From Candidatus Magasanikbacteria bacterium GW2011_GWC2_45_8 (GTDB taxonomy: Bacteria > Patescibacteriota > Patescibacteriia > Magasanikbacterales > UBA10146): a stretch of 14,322 nt of DNA. Where the stretch lies: assembly GCA_001001925.1 (NCBI GenBank), contig LCLH01000011.1, positions 1-14,322 of the forward strand. The letters run 5' to 3'. The notes below the pieces were generated by a model, which saw only the letters and a program-made list of their open reading frames with translations, was not told where the DNA came from and did no database searches. Positions 1 through 7,154 of this stretch are shown here, one piece after another. How positions within the stretch are numbered: position 1 is the first letter of the stretch; the number at the start of each line of letters is the position of its first letter. The translations under genes and the position numbers were made by a program.

Positions 1-127
1 TGTTGGAAGACAGCTTGCTAATACGCTCTTTGTTGATATCATAAACGAGTACGTCGTGCCCGCTTGAGGCAGATACCGCTGCACTACAAGTGCCTACAAA
101 ACCCGCGCCTATGTAGAGAATGTTCAT
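1..127 (-). CDS. Nucleotide-sugar dehydrogenase, N-terminal fragment (UDP-glucose/GDP-mannose dehydrogenase family), cut by window edge
   Basis: Only the first 42 residues lie in the window, starting at the ATG whose complement is CAT at 125-127 and staying open to base 1. The visible part is a typical Rossmann nucleotide-binding start: a hydrophobic strand, then GAGFVG (residues 7-12), a helix rich in small residues, and VYDIN, with Asp30 at the end of the second strand, which favours NAD+. This arrangement (MNILYIGAGFVG, then D-V-x-V-Y-D) is characteristic of the UDP-glucose/GDP-mannose dehydrogenase family, which oxidises a nucleotide sugar to its uronate. The substrate cannot be judged from this much sequence. 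It follows the cytidylyltransferase gene by 62 bases on the same strand and fits a glycan locus. Other Rossmann oxidoreductases cannot be fully excluded. No clear Shine-Dalgarno site precedes the start. Confidence 0.7.
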   Translation of the reverse strand, partial: MNILYIGAGFVGTCSAAVSASSGHDVLVYDINKERISKLSSN

Positions 128-189
128 AAAAGCTTGTATTAAGGTAGCTTACCAAAAAATGTGTTTTAATTCAAATTTCACTTTTTTCC

Positions 190-936
190 TTATTCCCAAA
201 TCCTACTTTTACCTGCTTTTATCCAATTATTTATATTATTCAACTCAGGATGTTGATCCAAATACTGAATAATTTCTTCAATAGTGATGAATTTGCCTTC
301 CCTTTTGAGCGCTTTGTAAACTTCTCGGACAACAATGAGATCCTCCGGATAATCTACAGTTAAACGAATATCGGGCCTATGAAGGGTTTTCTGTGATATT
401 GGTAATGTTAGAATCTTAAACAATTCAGGGTGCTCAAAAATATATAAGGAACAAAATTCACTACGATGCCGATCTTCTCCAGCGGTATGAGAGCGCTTGA
501 GGTCATTAAGATTAATCAGTTCGAAATAAACTCCCTCAGGTAGTCCTGTGATGACCGAAAGAGCCGCATGGTTTTCCCGGTGTTTACTAAGCATTTCCTT
601 GAGGCCTTCCATATAAATAAATGGACACTCACTAGTTATACGACAGACAATGTCAGCATGTTCTTTTTCTCCGGCGGCTATCAGTCTCCCCAACACATCT
701 TTTTCGTCTCCAATAACATAAGACAATCCTCGTTTTTCAGCCAAACTGATGAATGGCGTGTTTTCTGCACCTTCGCTGATTGCCAAGACTGTTTTGTCAA
801 TTTCTATGGTGGCAGCTAAATGATCTAATAGATAATCAAGGATACTAATGTTTTTTTCAATGTTCAATAATTGCAATGGTTTGCCGTAGAGGCGACTTGA
901 TTGCACACGGCAAGCAAGGGTACAAACTACTCTCAT
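190..936 (-). CDS. SpsF-type cytidylyltransferase (CMP-sugar synthase-like)
   Basis: A 248-residue protein of the SpsF/KdsB/NeuA-like cytidylyltransferase fold, which activates acidic sugars with CTP. Seen in the sequence: an N-terminal strand and ACRVQSSRLYGKPL (residues 8-21), matching the family's nucleotide-binding pattern Q-A-R-x-x-S-x-R-L-x-G-K-x-L; VIGDEKDVLGR (74-84); CRITSECPF (98-106), usually RITxDCP; EGVYFE (134-139); and LTVDYPED (192-199), the metal-site region typical of SpsF. The frame stays open eight codons further, to a TTG at 960 inside the upstream NeuB gene. I chose ATG 936 because it places the first strand where relatives start and leaves a 16-base gap. It lies directly after the NeuB-type synthase, the usual partner that makes the acid to be activated. 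The product is probably a CMP-nonulosonate or related CMP-sugar. Family assignment is firm, substrate is not. Confidence 0.87.
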   Translation of the reverse strand: MRVVCTLACRVQSSRLYGKPLQLLNIEKNISILDYLLDHLAATIEIDKTVLAISEGAENTPFISLAEKRGLSYVIGDEKDVLGRLIAAGEKEHADIVCRITSECPFIYMEGLKEMLSKHRENHAALSVITGLPEGVYFELINLNDLKRSHTAGEDRHRSEFCSLYIFEHPELFKILTLPISQKTLHRPDIRLTVDYPEDLIVVREVYKALKREGKFITIEEIIQYLDQHPELNNINNWIKAGKSRIWE

Positions 937-952
937 ATTCGTTGGTTTATGT

Positions 953-1948
953 TTAAGCAAGATTTTCTAATCGTATAACCTGATCTTTTTTAATTTCTTG
1001 ACGAAGTATCTTGTCCACCACATCTTCCCTATCAATAAAATCATACTCTTCGGCAGTCCGTTTCATAGCTATATCAATTTCACGGATGGTCGATCCAGAT
1101 GGCAAATCTCTGCCAGCCACAATATGCTTCTTGGTTCCCTTGCGGTATTTCTCCTCGGTTGGTGACAAATTCAGAGCCTCCGGCCCTAAAGCCCTGTCAA
1201 GGCCGCGGATATGTTCAACGAACTCTTTGAACTCAGCGGGATTAAGAGCTGATTCATAATCTTCCATTTTAAGCAGGCGATCGCTCGTGATATGCTTTTC
1301 AACGAGGCAGGCTCCCTTGCCGATAGCAACACCACATAATTCGTAGCGGAGATGGTGGTCTCCCGCAATATGGTCAGCAAATCCGACTGGCAAATTGAGG
1401 GTATGTGCCCACAAACTCATTTTATTAAGGAAAGTATCTTCAACGAGAGTTGGATAACTCTGGAAACCGTGCATGAGAATAATATCTTTGGCCTCACAAC
1501 TCTGTAATGTCTCGACGGCGCGCTTTATCTCTTCAAGATGACTTCCACCGACGGACAAGAGTAACGGCCGTCCGGTTTTAGCCAAAAATTCCAAAAGCGG
1601 AGTATTTTTAACATCAGTAGCATGAATTTTAAACCCATCAATTCCTCTTTCTAGCAATATTTTGGCGCTCTCTACACCAAAAACATCGGCCAAGGCCAAG
1701 ATACCACCCTCATGAGCTTGTAAAATGAGCGAACCCCATTGGTCAGGAGTAAGTTCTAGCCGTTTGAAGAGGTCATAGTGCTGGTAGTCCTTGGTGGCAA
1801 GTTCATCGGCCAAAAAAACCTGAAATTTTATGGCGTCAGCTTTGGCATCAACAGCTGCTTTTACCAAGGCGCTCGCAATGTCATATGAACCTTCATAAGT
1901 CTGAGACATTTCACAGACAATTGTCGTCCGATTAGTTTTAACCAACAT
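953..1948 (-). CDS. NeuB-type nonulosonic acid synthase with C-terminal SAF domain
   Basis: This 331-residue protein belongs to the NeuB/SpsE family, which condenses phosphoenolpyruvate with a hexosamine or its phosphate to give a nine-carbon sialic-acid-like acid. Domains: a TIM barrel (about 1-265) and a SAF/antifreeze-like domain (about 272-331, beginning HIVAGRDLPSGSTI). Motifs seen: E13; KFQ (41-43); FKIHATD (106-112); HGFQSYP (160-166), the counterpart of LHCxxxYP; GFADHIAG (189-196); and EKHITSD (217-223). His193 and His219 correspond to the two metal-binding histidines known in meningococcal NeuB. The usual N-terminal NH pair is replaced (EMSQTYEGS, 13-21), placing it in a divergent SpsE-like branch. 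Start ATG 1948 follows the oxidoreductase stop by 9 bases without an obvious Shine-Dalgarno site. Whether it makes a sialic, legionaminic, pseudaminic or deaminated acid, free or 9-phosphorylated, cannot be read from the sequence. Confidence 0.9.
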   Translation of the reverse strand: MLVKTNRTTIVCEMSQTYEGSYDIASALVKAAVDAKADAIKFQVFLADELATKDYQHYDLFKRLELTPDQWGSLILQAHEGGILALADVFGVESAKILLERGIDGFKIHATDVKNTPLLEFLAKTGRPLLLSVGGSHLEEIKRAVETLQSCEAKDIILMHGFQSYPTLVEDTFLNKMSLWAHTLNLPVGFADHIAGDHHLRYELCGVAIGKGACLVEKHITSDRLLKMEDYESALNPAEFKEFVEHIRGLDRALGPEALNLSPTEEKYRKGTKKHIVAGRDLPSGSTIREIDIAMKRTAEEYDFIDREDVVDKILRQEIKKDQVIRLENLA

Positions 1949-1957
1949 AACAAATAA

Positions 1958-2953
1958 TTAACTAACAAAAATTATTTGATTTTTTTCGCTCGATTCCTTT
2001 GCCGCTTGGATCAACTTAATGATACTTGCGCCCCTCTCCATAGGAGTATTAGTTTCTTTTCTTTCATCTATACACTCCAAAAAATGTTTTACTTCTTCAA
2101 TATACATATTATTTAAATCATAATTGTCCCTTAGAGGGAAGTTAGTTTCACCTGATTCTTTACTTCTTAGAATCACTTTTTTTAAGGTAGCGTCCCAAAG
2201 GATGGTACCGGTTTCACCGAAGAATTCAAAATTACGCTGGGGGAACCGCTGAGTGTAGTCGAGATGAATTTCACCGATAGTGCCCCCCGTGAATTGCAAA
2301 ATTACAGCAGCGGTATCTTCCACATCAATCTCCAAATTGCTTCTTCTGTCACTAAAACAAGCCAATTTTTTTACGGACTCACCAATAAACCATGTGAGAT
2401 AATCAAACTCATGGGAATCTAAAAGAATGCCACCACCAAGCTCTTTGTTGGCGCTATAGCCCTTACGGTAATCTTCCCAAGGGTGCCAATCGGGCAAATA
2501 CTGACCCGACTCACAGCGAGCGGATAATACCTTGCCAATTACTCCTACTTCCAAGAGCTCTTTCATTTTTTGAAAGAGTGGATAAAATTTCCAGTTACTC
2601 CCTATCATAGTAACTATTTTTTTCTCTTTGACAACCGCGACTAGCCGATCAACTCCTTCCAAACTGTGCGAAAGAGGTTTTTCAATAAATAAATCACAGC
2701 CTTGTTCTACAAAAGACAAAGCGTTTTCCAGGTGATAGACTGAGGGGGTGCAAACAAAAACAATGTCAAAATTTTTCTTGTTCACGGCTTCACCAATTGA
2801 GCCGACCACTGTGATATCATACTCTTTGCCGAGCGTATTCGCTCTTTCAGGATTAACCTCTACCACCATAATATCTTTTTCACCCAAAAAAAGCAGATTT
2901 TTGAGATGCCTTTTCCCTATTGAGCCACCGCCGATGATAAGAATTTTTTTCAT
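1958..2953 (-). CDS. Gfo/Idh/MocA-family NAD(P)-dependent sugar oxidoreductase
   Basis: A 331-residue sugar oxidoreductase. The N-terminal Rossmann half shows ILIIGGGSIGKRH (residues 4-16), an acidic residue at the end of strand two (E32, favouring NAD), FVCTPS (66-71) and the family signature EKP (91-93), whose lysine is catalytic. The C-terminal half has the stretch around LPDWHPWEDYR (153-163) and GGGILLDSHEFDYL (173-186), which supplies the substrate-site Asp/His residues. I recall close relatives with this W-H-P-W-E-D-Y-R stretch next to sialic-acid-type genes, but have not searched. The frame runs open 23 codons upstream into the HAD gene; ATG 2953 is preferred because the Rossmann strand starts there and it begins one base after the HAD stop. 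A likely role is oxidising a hydroxyl of the sugar or sugar acid, perhaps to a keto group for the neighbouring class III aminotransferase (inference). Confidence 0.88.
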   Translation of the reverse strand: MKKILIIGGGSIGKRHLKNLLFLGEKDIMVVEVNPERANTLGKEYDITVVGSIGEAVNKKNFDIVFVCTPSVYHLENALSFVEQGCDLFIEKPLSHSLEGVDRLVAVVKEKKIVTMIGSNWKFYPLFQKMKELLEVGVIGKVLSARCESGQYLPDWHPWEDYRKGYSANKELGGGILLDSHEFDYLTWFIGESVKKLACFSDRRSNLEIDVEDTAAVILQFTGGTIGEIHLDYTQRFPQRNFEFFGETGTILWDATLKKVILRSKESGETNFPLRDNYDLNNMYIEEVKHFLECIDERKETNTPMERGASIIKLIQAAKESSEKNQIIFVS

Positions 2954-2954
2954 A

Positions 2955-3578
2955 TTAAAGAATGGTCTTAATCTCCTCCATAAATTGAGGTAAATCTTTA
3001 AAAAAAATGGTCTGCAAACCAAGATTCTCGGCTACTTCAATGTTTTTAAAAGAATTATCTATAAACAAGGCGTTCTTTGCCGCCACTTTCATTTTTTCTA
3101 AAACAATCTGATATGGCAGAGCCATCGGCTTCTTCGATTTTACGTCGTCGTCACAGCTATAAACTTCGACATCAAAATATTTGACTGTTTCATGTTTAGG
3201 ACGAATATGATCGCGCATTTCCGGTGTTAAATTAGACAGTAGACCAATTTTATATTTTGACCTTAGTTTACTTATGATAGCAAAAACTTCGGGGTATACT
3301 TCATAAGAAGCCAGATAGGAGCCGCTCAGAACGAGTGGGTTAATTTTCTCATTTTCCATTAACCCAAAATGAGTCATTATCGTACGCCAAAAACTATCAC
3401 TGGTATATTTTCCGATATAATAGCCGTCATAAATTTCCCGGGCTTTCTCGGCGAGCTGGTTGGGATTCATCTGCAGTGCGTACTGCAAATCAAAGGAAGC
3501 GAATGGTTCGCCTTCCCGGCAACAAACTCCGCCCCAGTCAAATATTACCGCTTTAATTTTGGTTGCATCCTGAATCAT
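2955..3578 (-). CDS. HAD-superfamily hydrolase, possible sugar-acid phosphatase
   Basis: A 207-residue HAD protein with a four-helix cap (about 20-90). Motif I is VIFDWGGV (residues 11-18): the nucleophile Asp14 is present, but the second Asp of DxD, the general acid/base of classic phosphatases, is Gly16. Motif II is LLSN (113-116, Ser115), motif III is Lys150 in KSKKP, and motif IV is FIDNS (172-176). The D-x-G form is known in a YihX/ACAD10-like HAD subset, so the protein need not be inactive. It sits 2 bases after the aminotransferase and 1 base before the oxidoreductase. In NeuB pathways that start from hexose 6-phosphates, a HAD phosphatase removes the 9-phosphate from the condensation product; that role is the best guess from context (inference). 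A general phosphatase or a non-catalytic role remains possible. Confidence 0.8.
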   Translation of the reverse strand: MIQDATKIKAVIFDWGGVCCREGEPFASFDLQYALQMNPNQLAEKAREIYDGYYIGKYTSDSFWRTIMTHFGLMENEKINPLVLSGSYLASYEVYPEVFAIISKLRSKYKIGLLSNLTPEMRDHIRPKHETVKYFDVEVYSCDDDVKSKKPMALPYQIVLEKMKVAAKNALFIDNSFKNIEVAENLGLQTIFFKDLPQFMEEIKTIL

Positions 3579-3580
3579 AT

Positions 3581-4864
3581 TTATGGCGTAGTTCTTACAG
3601 AGCGCGGCGTCACAATTCTCCCCTCCAAAAATGTCTCCAAATTTTTATAATCGCCAGCCTCTTTTATTATTTTAAATATTTTATCAAGCTCCTTCAAAAT
3701 CCAATCAATTTCCAGCTTCTGATGTATGTAGCCAATCAAAATTGAGGAACTAAACAAGATGCCGACCTTGTTCATTTCTTGGTAGACAAATGTTTTCAGG
3801 AGCCGATTAGTATGGTCGTCTTTAATGGTAATTTTCATCAAGGGATGCGGGCCAAAACCCATGAACTCAAACGGTACATCATATTTTACGCTTATTTTAT
3901 TAGCCGAACTAATAAAATAGTCACCTAAATTATGCATGTATGAATGAACATTGCCGAACTCCCGCATCATTGTGATTGTTTCGATAGCCGCTACCAGACC
4001 CAAGGTGAAACCGCCAAAGGTGGTGGAGACAAATATTTCATCCATTCGTTTCATATACTCCGCCTTGCCCGCGATAATGGACAAGGGATAGCCCCCAGAA
4101 ACGGCCTTGCCGAAACAAGCTATGTCCGGAATCACGCCAAAATATTCCTGCGCACCGCCTAAGGACCAGCGGAAACCGGTTACCATCTCGTCAAAAATTA
4201 AAATTGCACCGTGGTGATGAGCAATTTCTTTTACTTTTTCTAAAAAATTATCGGTTGGCTTTTCTGCCGAGGCCGGCTCCAAAATTACGGCCGCAATTTG
4301 GCCGGGGTAATCAAAAAATATTTTTTCCAAGGAATTTATATCGTTATAGATAAAATCATGCGTCAAAGTTTTAAGCACATCCGGTATGCCGGTGTTGCGG
4401 CCTTCTTTGGTGCAAATGCTCCAATCCTGAAAACCGTGATAGCCACATTTAGCGACATGGTCACGTTTGGTGATGTGCCGAGCTAAACGAACCGCGCCGG
4501 TTGTGGCCTCATTGCCGTTCATAAGAAAACGGCTCATTTCGGCGCAGGGTACAGCCTCTTTTAGCAACTTTGCCAAAGTAAGCTCGTGTTCTGAAGGCAA
4601 TGAGTAAATGGTTCCCTTGTCAATCTGCTCTTTAACCGTCCGGTCTATACGCTCATTGACATACCCAAATACCATCGGACCGAGAGCAAGAATCATATCC
4701 AGATATTTATCACCTTCAATATCCCATAAATAGGCGCCTTTGCCCCGAGCAATAGCAACAGGAGACACCCCAATTACGTACTGTCCCGGATATTTGCTGA
4801 GTGTCTGCGCGGCTGAAGGGATGTACTCGTTTGCCTCTTGTAAATATTTTTCTTTTTTATTCAT
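3581..4864 (-). CDS. Class III PLP-dependent aminotransferase, glutamate-1-semialdehyde aminomutase-like
   Basis: A 427-residue fold-type I PLP enzyme of aminotransferase class III, close in length and motifs to glutamate-1-semialdehyde aminomutase. Seen: YLWDIEGDKYLDM (45-57); NGNEATTGAVRLAR (116-129), the phosphate-binding region; GYHGFQDW (141-148); LIFDEMVTGFR (222-232) with Asp225, which pairs with the pyridine nitrogen; and FGKAVSGGYP (251-260) with Lys253 forming the Schiff base. Haem synthesis is unlikely in this setting: the neighbours are sugar-acid genes, and the usual SGTEA is replaced by NGNEA. Members of this group occur in surface-glycan clusters and probably aminate a keto or aldehyde sugar; with the oxidoreductase two genes on, this could add an amine to the nonulosonic acid or its precursor (inference). 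The start is ATG 4864, with a weak AGG-type ribosome site about 8 bases upstream and 24 bases after the methyltransferase. Confidence 0.88.
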   Translation of the reverse strand: MNKKEKYLQEANEYIPSAAQTLSKYPGQYVIGVSPVAIARGKGAYLWDIEGDKYLDMILALGPMVFGYVNERIDRTVKEQIDKGTIYSLPSEHELTLAKLLKEAVPCAEMSRFLMNGNEATTGAVRLARHITKRDHVAKCGYHGFQDWSICTKEGRNTGIPDVLKTLTHDFIYNDINSLEKIFFDYPGQIAAVILEPASAEKPTDNFLEKVKEIAHHHGAILIFDEMVTGFRWSLGGAQEYFGVIPDIACFGKAVSGGYPLSIIAGKAEYMKRMDEIFVSTTFGGFTLGLVAAIETITMMREFGNVHSYMHNLGDYFISSANKISVKYDVPFEFMGFGPHPLMKITIKDDHTNRLLKTFVYQEMNKVGILFSSSILIGYIHQKLEIDWILKELDKIFKIIKEAGDYKNLETFLEGRIVTPRSVRTTP

Positions 4865-4888
4865 AAATTTACCTATCTTTGTGGTGTT

Positions 4889-5656
4889 CTAATCAATTAC
4901 TAAGTAAGACACGAGGGGATTTAAAGGGCTTCTTCGAAGAGCGTATCTACTTAAGCCAAACACCTCTTTCAAAGCCAATGTTTCTCCTGGAAGCTCGGGA
5001 CAATTTAACTCATCAAAAACAAGAATACTTCCCTTGGTCAACCTATCTTTTATGAGTTCAAGGCACACCTTGGTTGGTTTATATAGATCAAAATCAAAAT
5101 ATGCCAAAGATATAATTGTTTCAGGATTATCTGATAGATATTTCTTCAGGTTTTCTGTCGCGTCTCCTTTGACCAGTTGAAATTTTCGTTTCTGCACAAC
5201 AGGGCTTTCAGATTCATGATGAACCAATATATCTTCTAAATATTTGTTGTAATTCTCTGTAACTGAATAATCGCCTTTTAATACAATACTGCTATCTTTA
5301 GTGACAACTCCACCCTTACTCTCTGACCCCAAAAATCCAGAAAAGGTATCAAAACCTATAATTTTTCTATTATAATTATAGGGTTCGTATATTCCTCTAA
5401 AATTTTCAAACAATGCCATATTTTGCCCCCAACGAACACCAAATTCCATAATCACCCCATGAACATTAATTATTTTAGAATACAGTTCATGCATAAAAAG
5501 TATGCGAGACAAATTTTGCCTTGTTATATACAATCCTAAATTGAAAACTAGCTCGCTTTTTTCTATCGGTGTTTTCAGTAATTTATCAACAATATAGCTC
5601 CGATTGCTTCGTTCCTGATTAGTAGAACCGCTTGCTAATACTCTTATCTTGCTCAT
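4889..5656 (-). CDS. TylF/macrocin-O-methyltransferase-like SAM methyltransferase
   Basis: A 255-residue protein resembling the TylF/NovP family of metal-dependent sugar O-methyltransferases. Seen: EFGVRWGQN (71-79) as the SAM-binding loop; IIGFDTFSGF (99-108) at the end of the second strand; KGDAT (163-167); AYFDFDLYKPT (185-195); and VFDELNCPELPGET (213-226). The acidic residues D188, D190, D215 and E216 lie where this family binds its divalent metal. It could methylate a hydroxyl of the sugar or of its acyl group (inference); some relatives carry unreliable carnitine-CoA-transferase labels, which this sequence does not support. The gene is visibly AT-richer than the ligase gene: a hand count finds 16 G/C in 60 bases at 5221-5280. 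It is flanked by gaps of 43 and 24 bases, looser than most of the locus, so it may be a later insertion. No Shine-Dalgarno site is evident at ATG 5656. Confidence 0.76.
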   Translation of the reverse strand: MSKIRVLASGSTNQERSNRSYIVDKLLKTPIEKSELVFNLGLYITRQNLSRILFMHELYSKIINVHGVIMEFGVRWGQNMALFENFRGIYEPYNYNRKIIGFDTFSGFLGSESKGGVVTKDSSIVLKGDYSVTENYNKYLEDILVHHESESPVVQKRKFQLVKGDATENLKKYLSDNPETIISLAYFDFDLYKPTKVCLELIKDRLTKGSILVFDELNCPELPGETLALKEVFGLSRYALRRSPLNPLVSYLVID

Positions 5657-5699
5657 AACAATATTTTTACAATGTTTAAAACGTACCTTTTATAGATTA

Positions 5700-6788
5700 C
5701 TATTTTGGCCAAAAATAATCAATCTCCTCAACAGCTACTAAAAATTTTGATAAATCTTTTGCCCAAACATGGTTCTTCTCAAGATAGATCCCTTTGAGCA
5801 CCAAGAGCACTTTGTTAATGAATTCGTCTTTTAATAGAAGGGGCATGAGAACGACATCTTCATCTGAGATGGCTTGAATTTGCCGGTAACTTTTTATAAA
5901 TATATCACGCATCTCTGGACCTAATAGTTTCACCTGATCCAAATTTTTATTGACCAAAAATTGACGGCCGAAACGATATAGTGCAAACGCCACGTCTCTC
6001 CCCCGCTGGCTTATTCTCACCGCGTCAAAATCAAGAATAGCTACCACAACGTTATTTTTGAATAGGACGTTATGAGGGTGAAGATCAGAATGAATGATCT
6101 TACGCGGCAGTGATAACCATAATTTCTCAAAGCTTTTAATCTCGGCAACAGTAACGATAAAAAGCGGAATTTTTTCTAACACCGCTCGATCACTATCATC
6201 CTTGGTAACTTTTTTTTCAATGATTTCGCGGATGACGTCAAAATCACGCACCGAGTATTCTTTTATGATATTGTAATAAGCCTTTGTTTCTTCACTAAAC
6301 TCCGCGACTTGATTCACGAAGTTTTCGCTCAGAAGGTCGAAACTGGCGTGCATTTTTGCTATAGCCTTGGCCACGGAAGCAAAACGCTCCTCGGTGGGAG
6401 AAAAGTATTCACCCTCTATAAATTCAAATAAAGCTATGATGTCCTCCCCTACTTTCATGACCAATTCGCCGTTTTCATTTTTTATTACACGACTCACAAG
6501 CACTCCATTTTTGGCCATTTTCTCTATAAGGTCGAGATATAATCGTATTTGTTCAAGATCTGATAAATTTTTATATTTACGAATCAGAATGATGACTGGC
6601 CTATTTTTGATGCTAAGAACCACCTTATAATTTTCTGAGTTGACCTCTGGTCGATCCAATTGAAAAATATCATTCAGGGTATATTCTTTAAAATAATGGT
6701 TTAGTATTGTAATAAAATTAAAATCACCAAATACTTTCTTGTATTTTATTTTTGATTCCGAAAAATTATCTGGCTGAAATAATTGCAT
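5700..6788 (-). CDS. APH/choline-kinase-fold phosphotransferase
   Basis: A 362-residue small-molecule kinase of the aminoglycoside phosphotransferase/homoserine kinase-like fold. The N-terminal lobe shows VIILIRKYK (65-73), with a candidate ATP-binding lysine, and LFEFIEGEYF (120-129), the hinge. The catalytic loop is IIHSDLHPHN (231-240), with Asp235 as base and Asn240, followed by ILDFDAV (251-257), whose Asp253 binds metal. A C-terminal helical lobe follows to residue 362. The family phosphorylates amino sugars, choline, homoserine and similar alcohols. In this locus a sugar or an acyl/amino-acid intermediate is the likely substrate, not an antibiotic (inference). The start at ATG 6788 lies 3 bases after the AcpS stop, so the gene is read with the carrier-protein cassette; the 43-base gap that follows separates it from the methyltransferase. 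The substrate is unknown. Confidence 0.8.
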   Translation of the reverse strand: MQLFQPDNFSESKIKYKKVFGDFNFITILNHYFKEYTLNDIFQLDRPEVNSENYKVVLSIKNRPVIILIRKYKNLSDLEQIRLYLDLIEKMAKNGVLVSRVIKNENGELVMKVGEDIIALFEFIEGEYFSPTEERFASVAKAIAKMHASFDLLSENFVNQVAEFSEETKAYYNIIKEYSVRDFDVIREIIEKKVTKDDSDRAVLEKIPLFIVTVAEIKSFEKLWLSLPRKIIHSDLHPHNVLFKNNVVVAILDFDAVRISQRGRDVAFALYRFGRQFLVNKNLDQVKLLGPEMRDIFIKSYRQIQAISDEDVVLMPLLLKDEFINKVLLVLKGIYLEKNHVWAKDLSKFLVAVEEIDYFWPK

Positions 6789-6791
6789 ATA

Positions 6792-7154
6792 TCAATCGCG
6801 AACAACAACAACAAAAGCAATGGCTTTGTCATGGCAGTGAGACAGACTTATGAGGACGCGTGCGTTGCCATATATCTTGGATATTTTGACGACCGGTGAG
6901 CCGTTATCGGTGTTAATTATATTTATATCTTTAACGGAAAATATCTTACCGCTGACGCCATTCATCGCCTTTATAACAGCTTCCTTCCCAGCAAACCTGA
7001 CCGCCAGATGCTGGGCATGTTTCTTATGGGAAAAACAATATTTAAGTTCGTTTTTTGTGTAAATTTTATTTAAAAACTGGCTGTCACTTTTGATAGTCAG
7101 GCCATGGAAACGCTCCACGCTTTCAATATCCACGCCGATACCTAGTATTTTCAT
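6792..7154 (-). CDS. acpS: Holo-[acyl-carrier-protein] synthase (AcpS-type phosphopantetheinyl transferase)
   Basis: A 120-residue protein with the full AcpS signature and typical AcpS length. It moves the 4'-phosphopantetheine arm of coenzyme A onto the serine of an acyl carrier protein. Seen: GIGVDIESVERF (5-16), with Asp9 as a magnesium ligand; RFAGKEAVIKA (53-63), with Glu58 as the second ligand; and ISLSHCHDKAIAFVVV (102-117), the C-terminal CoA-contact strand. The start ATG overlaps the VOC stop by four bases (ATGA) and has a usable GGAAGA ribosome site 6 bases upstream. It lies three genes downstream of an ACP gene, which makes that ACP its natural target. Whether it is the genome's only AcpS or a locus-specific extra copy cannot be decided here. 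Confidence 0.95.
   Translation of the reverse strand: MKILGIGVDIESVERFHGLTIKSDSQFLNKIYTKNELKYCFSHKKHAQHLAVRFAGKEAVIKAMNGVSGKIFSVKDINIINTDNGSPVVKISKIYGNARVLISLSHCHDKAIAFVVVVRD

Noticed and set aside
143..153. GGTAGCTTACC inverted repeat as a terminator after the cytidylyltransferase
   Set aside because: It has only a 4-base stem and a 3-base loop without a following T-run in the reading direction, so it is too weak to call.
3581..4864. Haem-biosynthetic glutamate-1-semialdehyde aminomutase (HemL)
   Set aside because: Motifs fit class III broadly, but the NGNEA loop and the sugar-acid neighbours make haem synthesis unlikely.
5657..5699. A second promoter in front of the TylF-like gene
   Set aside because: TATAAA is present near 5690, but I found no acceptable -35 box at 16 to 18 bases.
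5703..5714. TTTTGGCCAAAA palindrome
   Set aside because: It lies over the last codons (Trp-Pro-Lys) of the kinase and has no loop or second copy; probably chance.
5700..6788. Aminoglycoside resistance phosphotransferase
   Set aside because: Only the general fold and catalytic motifs match. The gene is embedded in a biosynthetic operon, with no resistance or mobility genes nearby.
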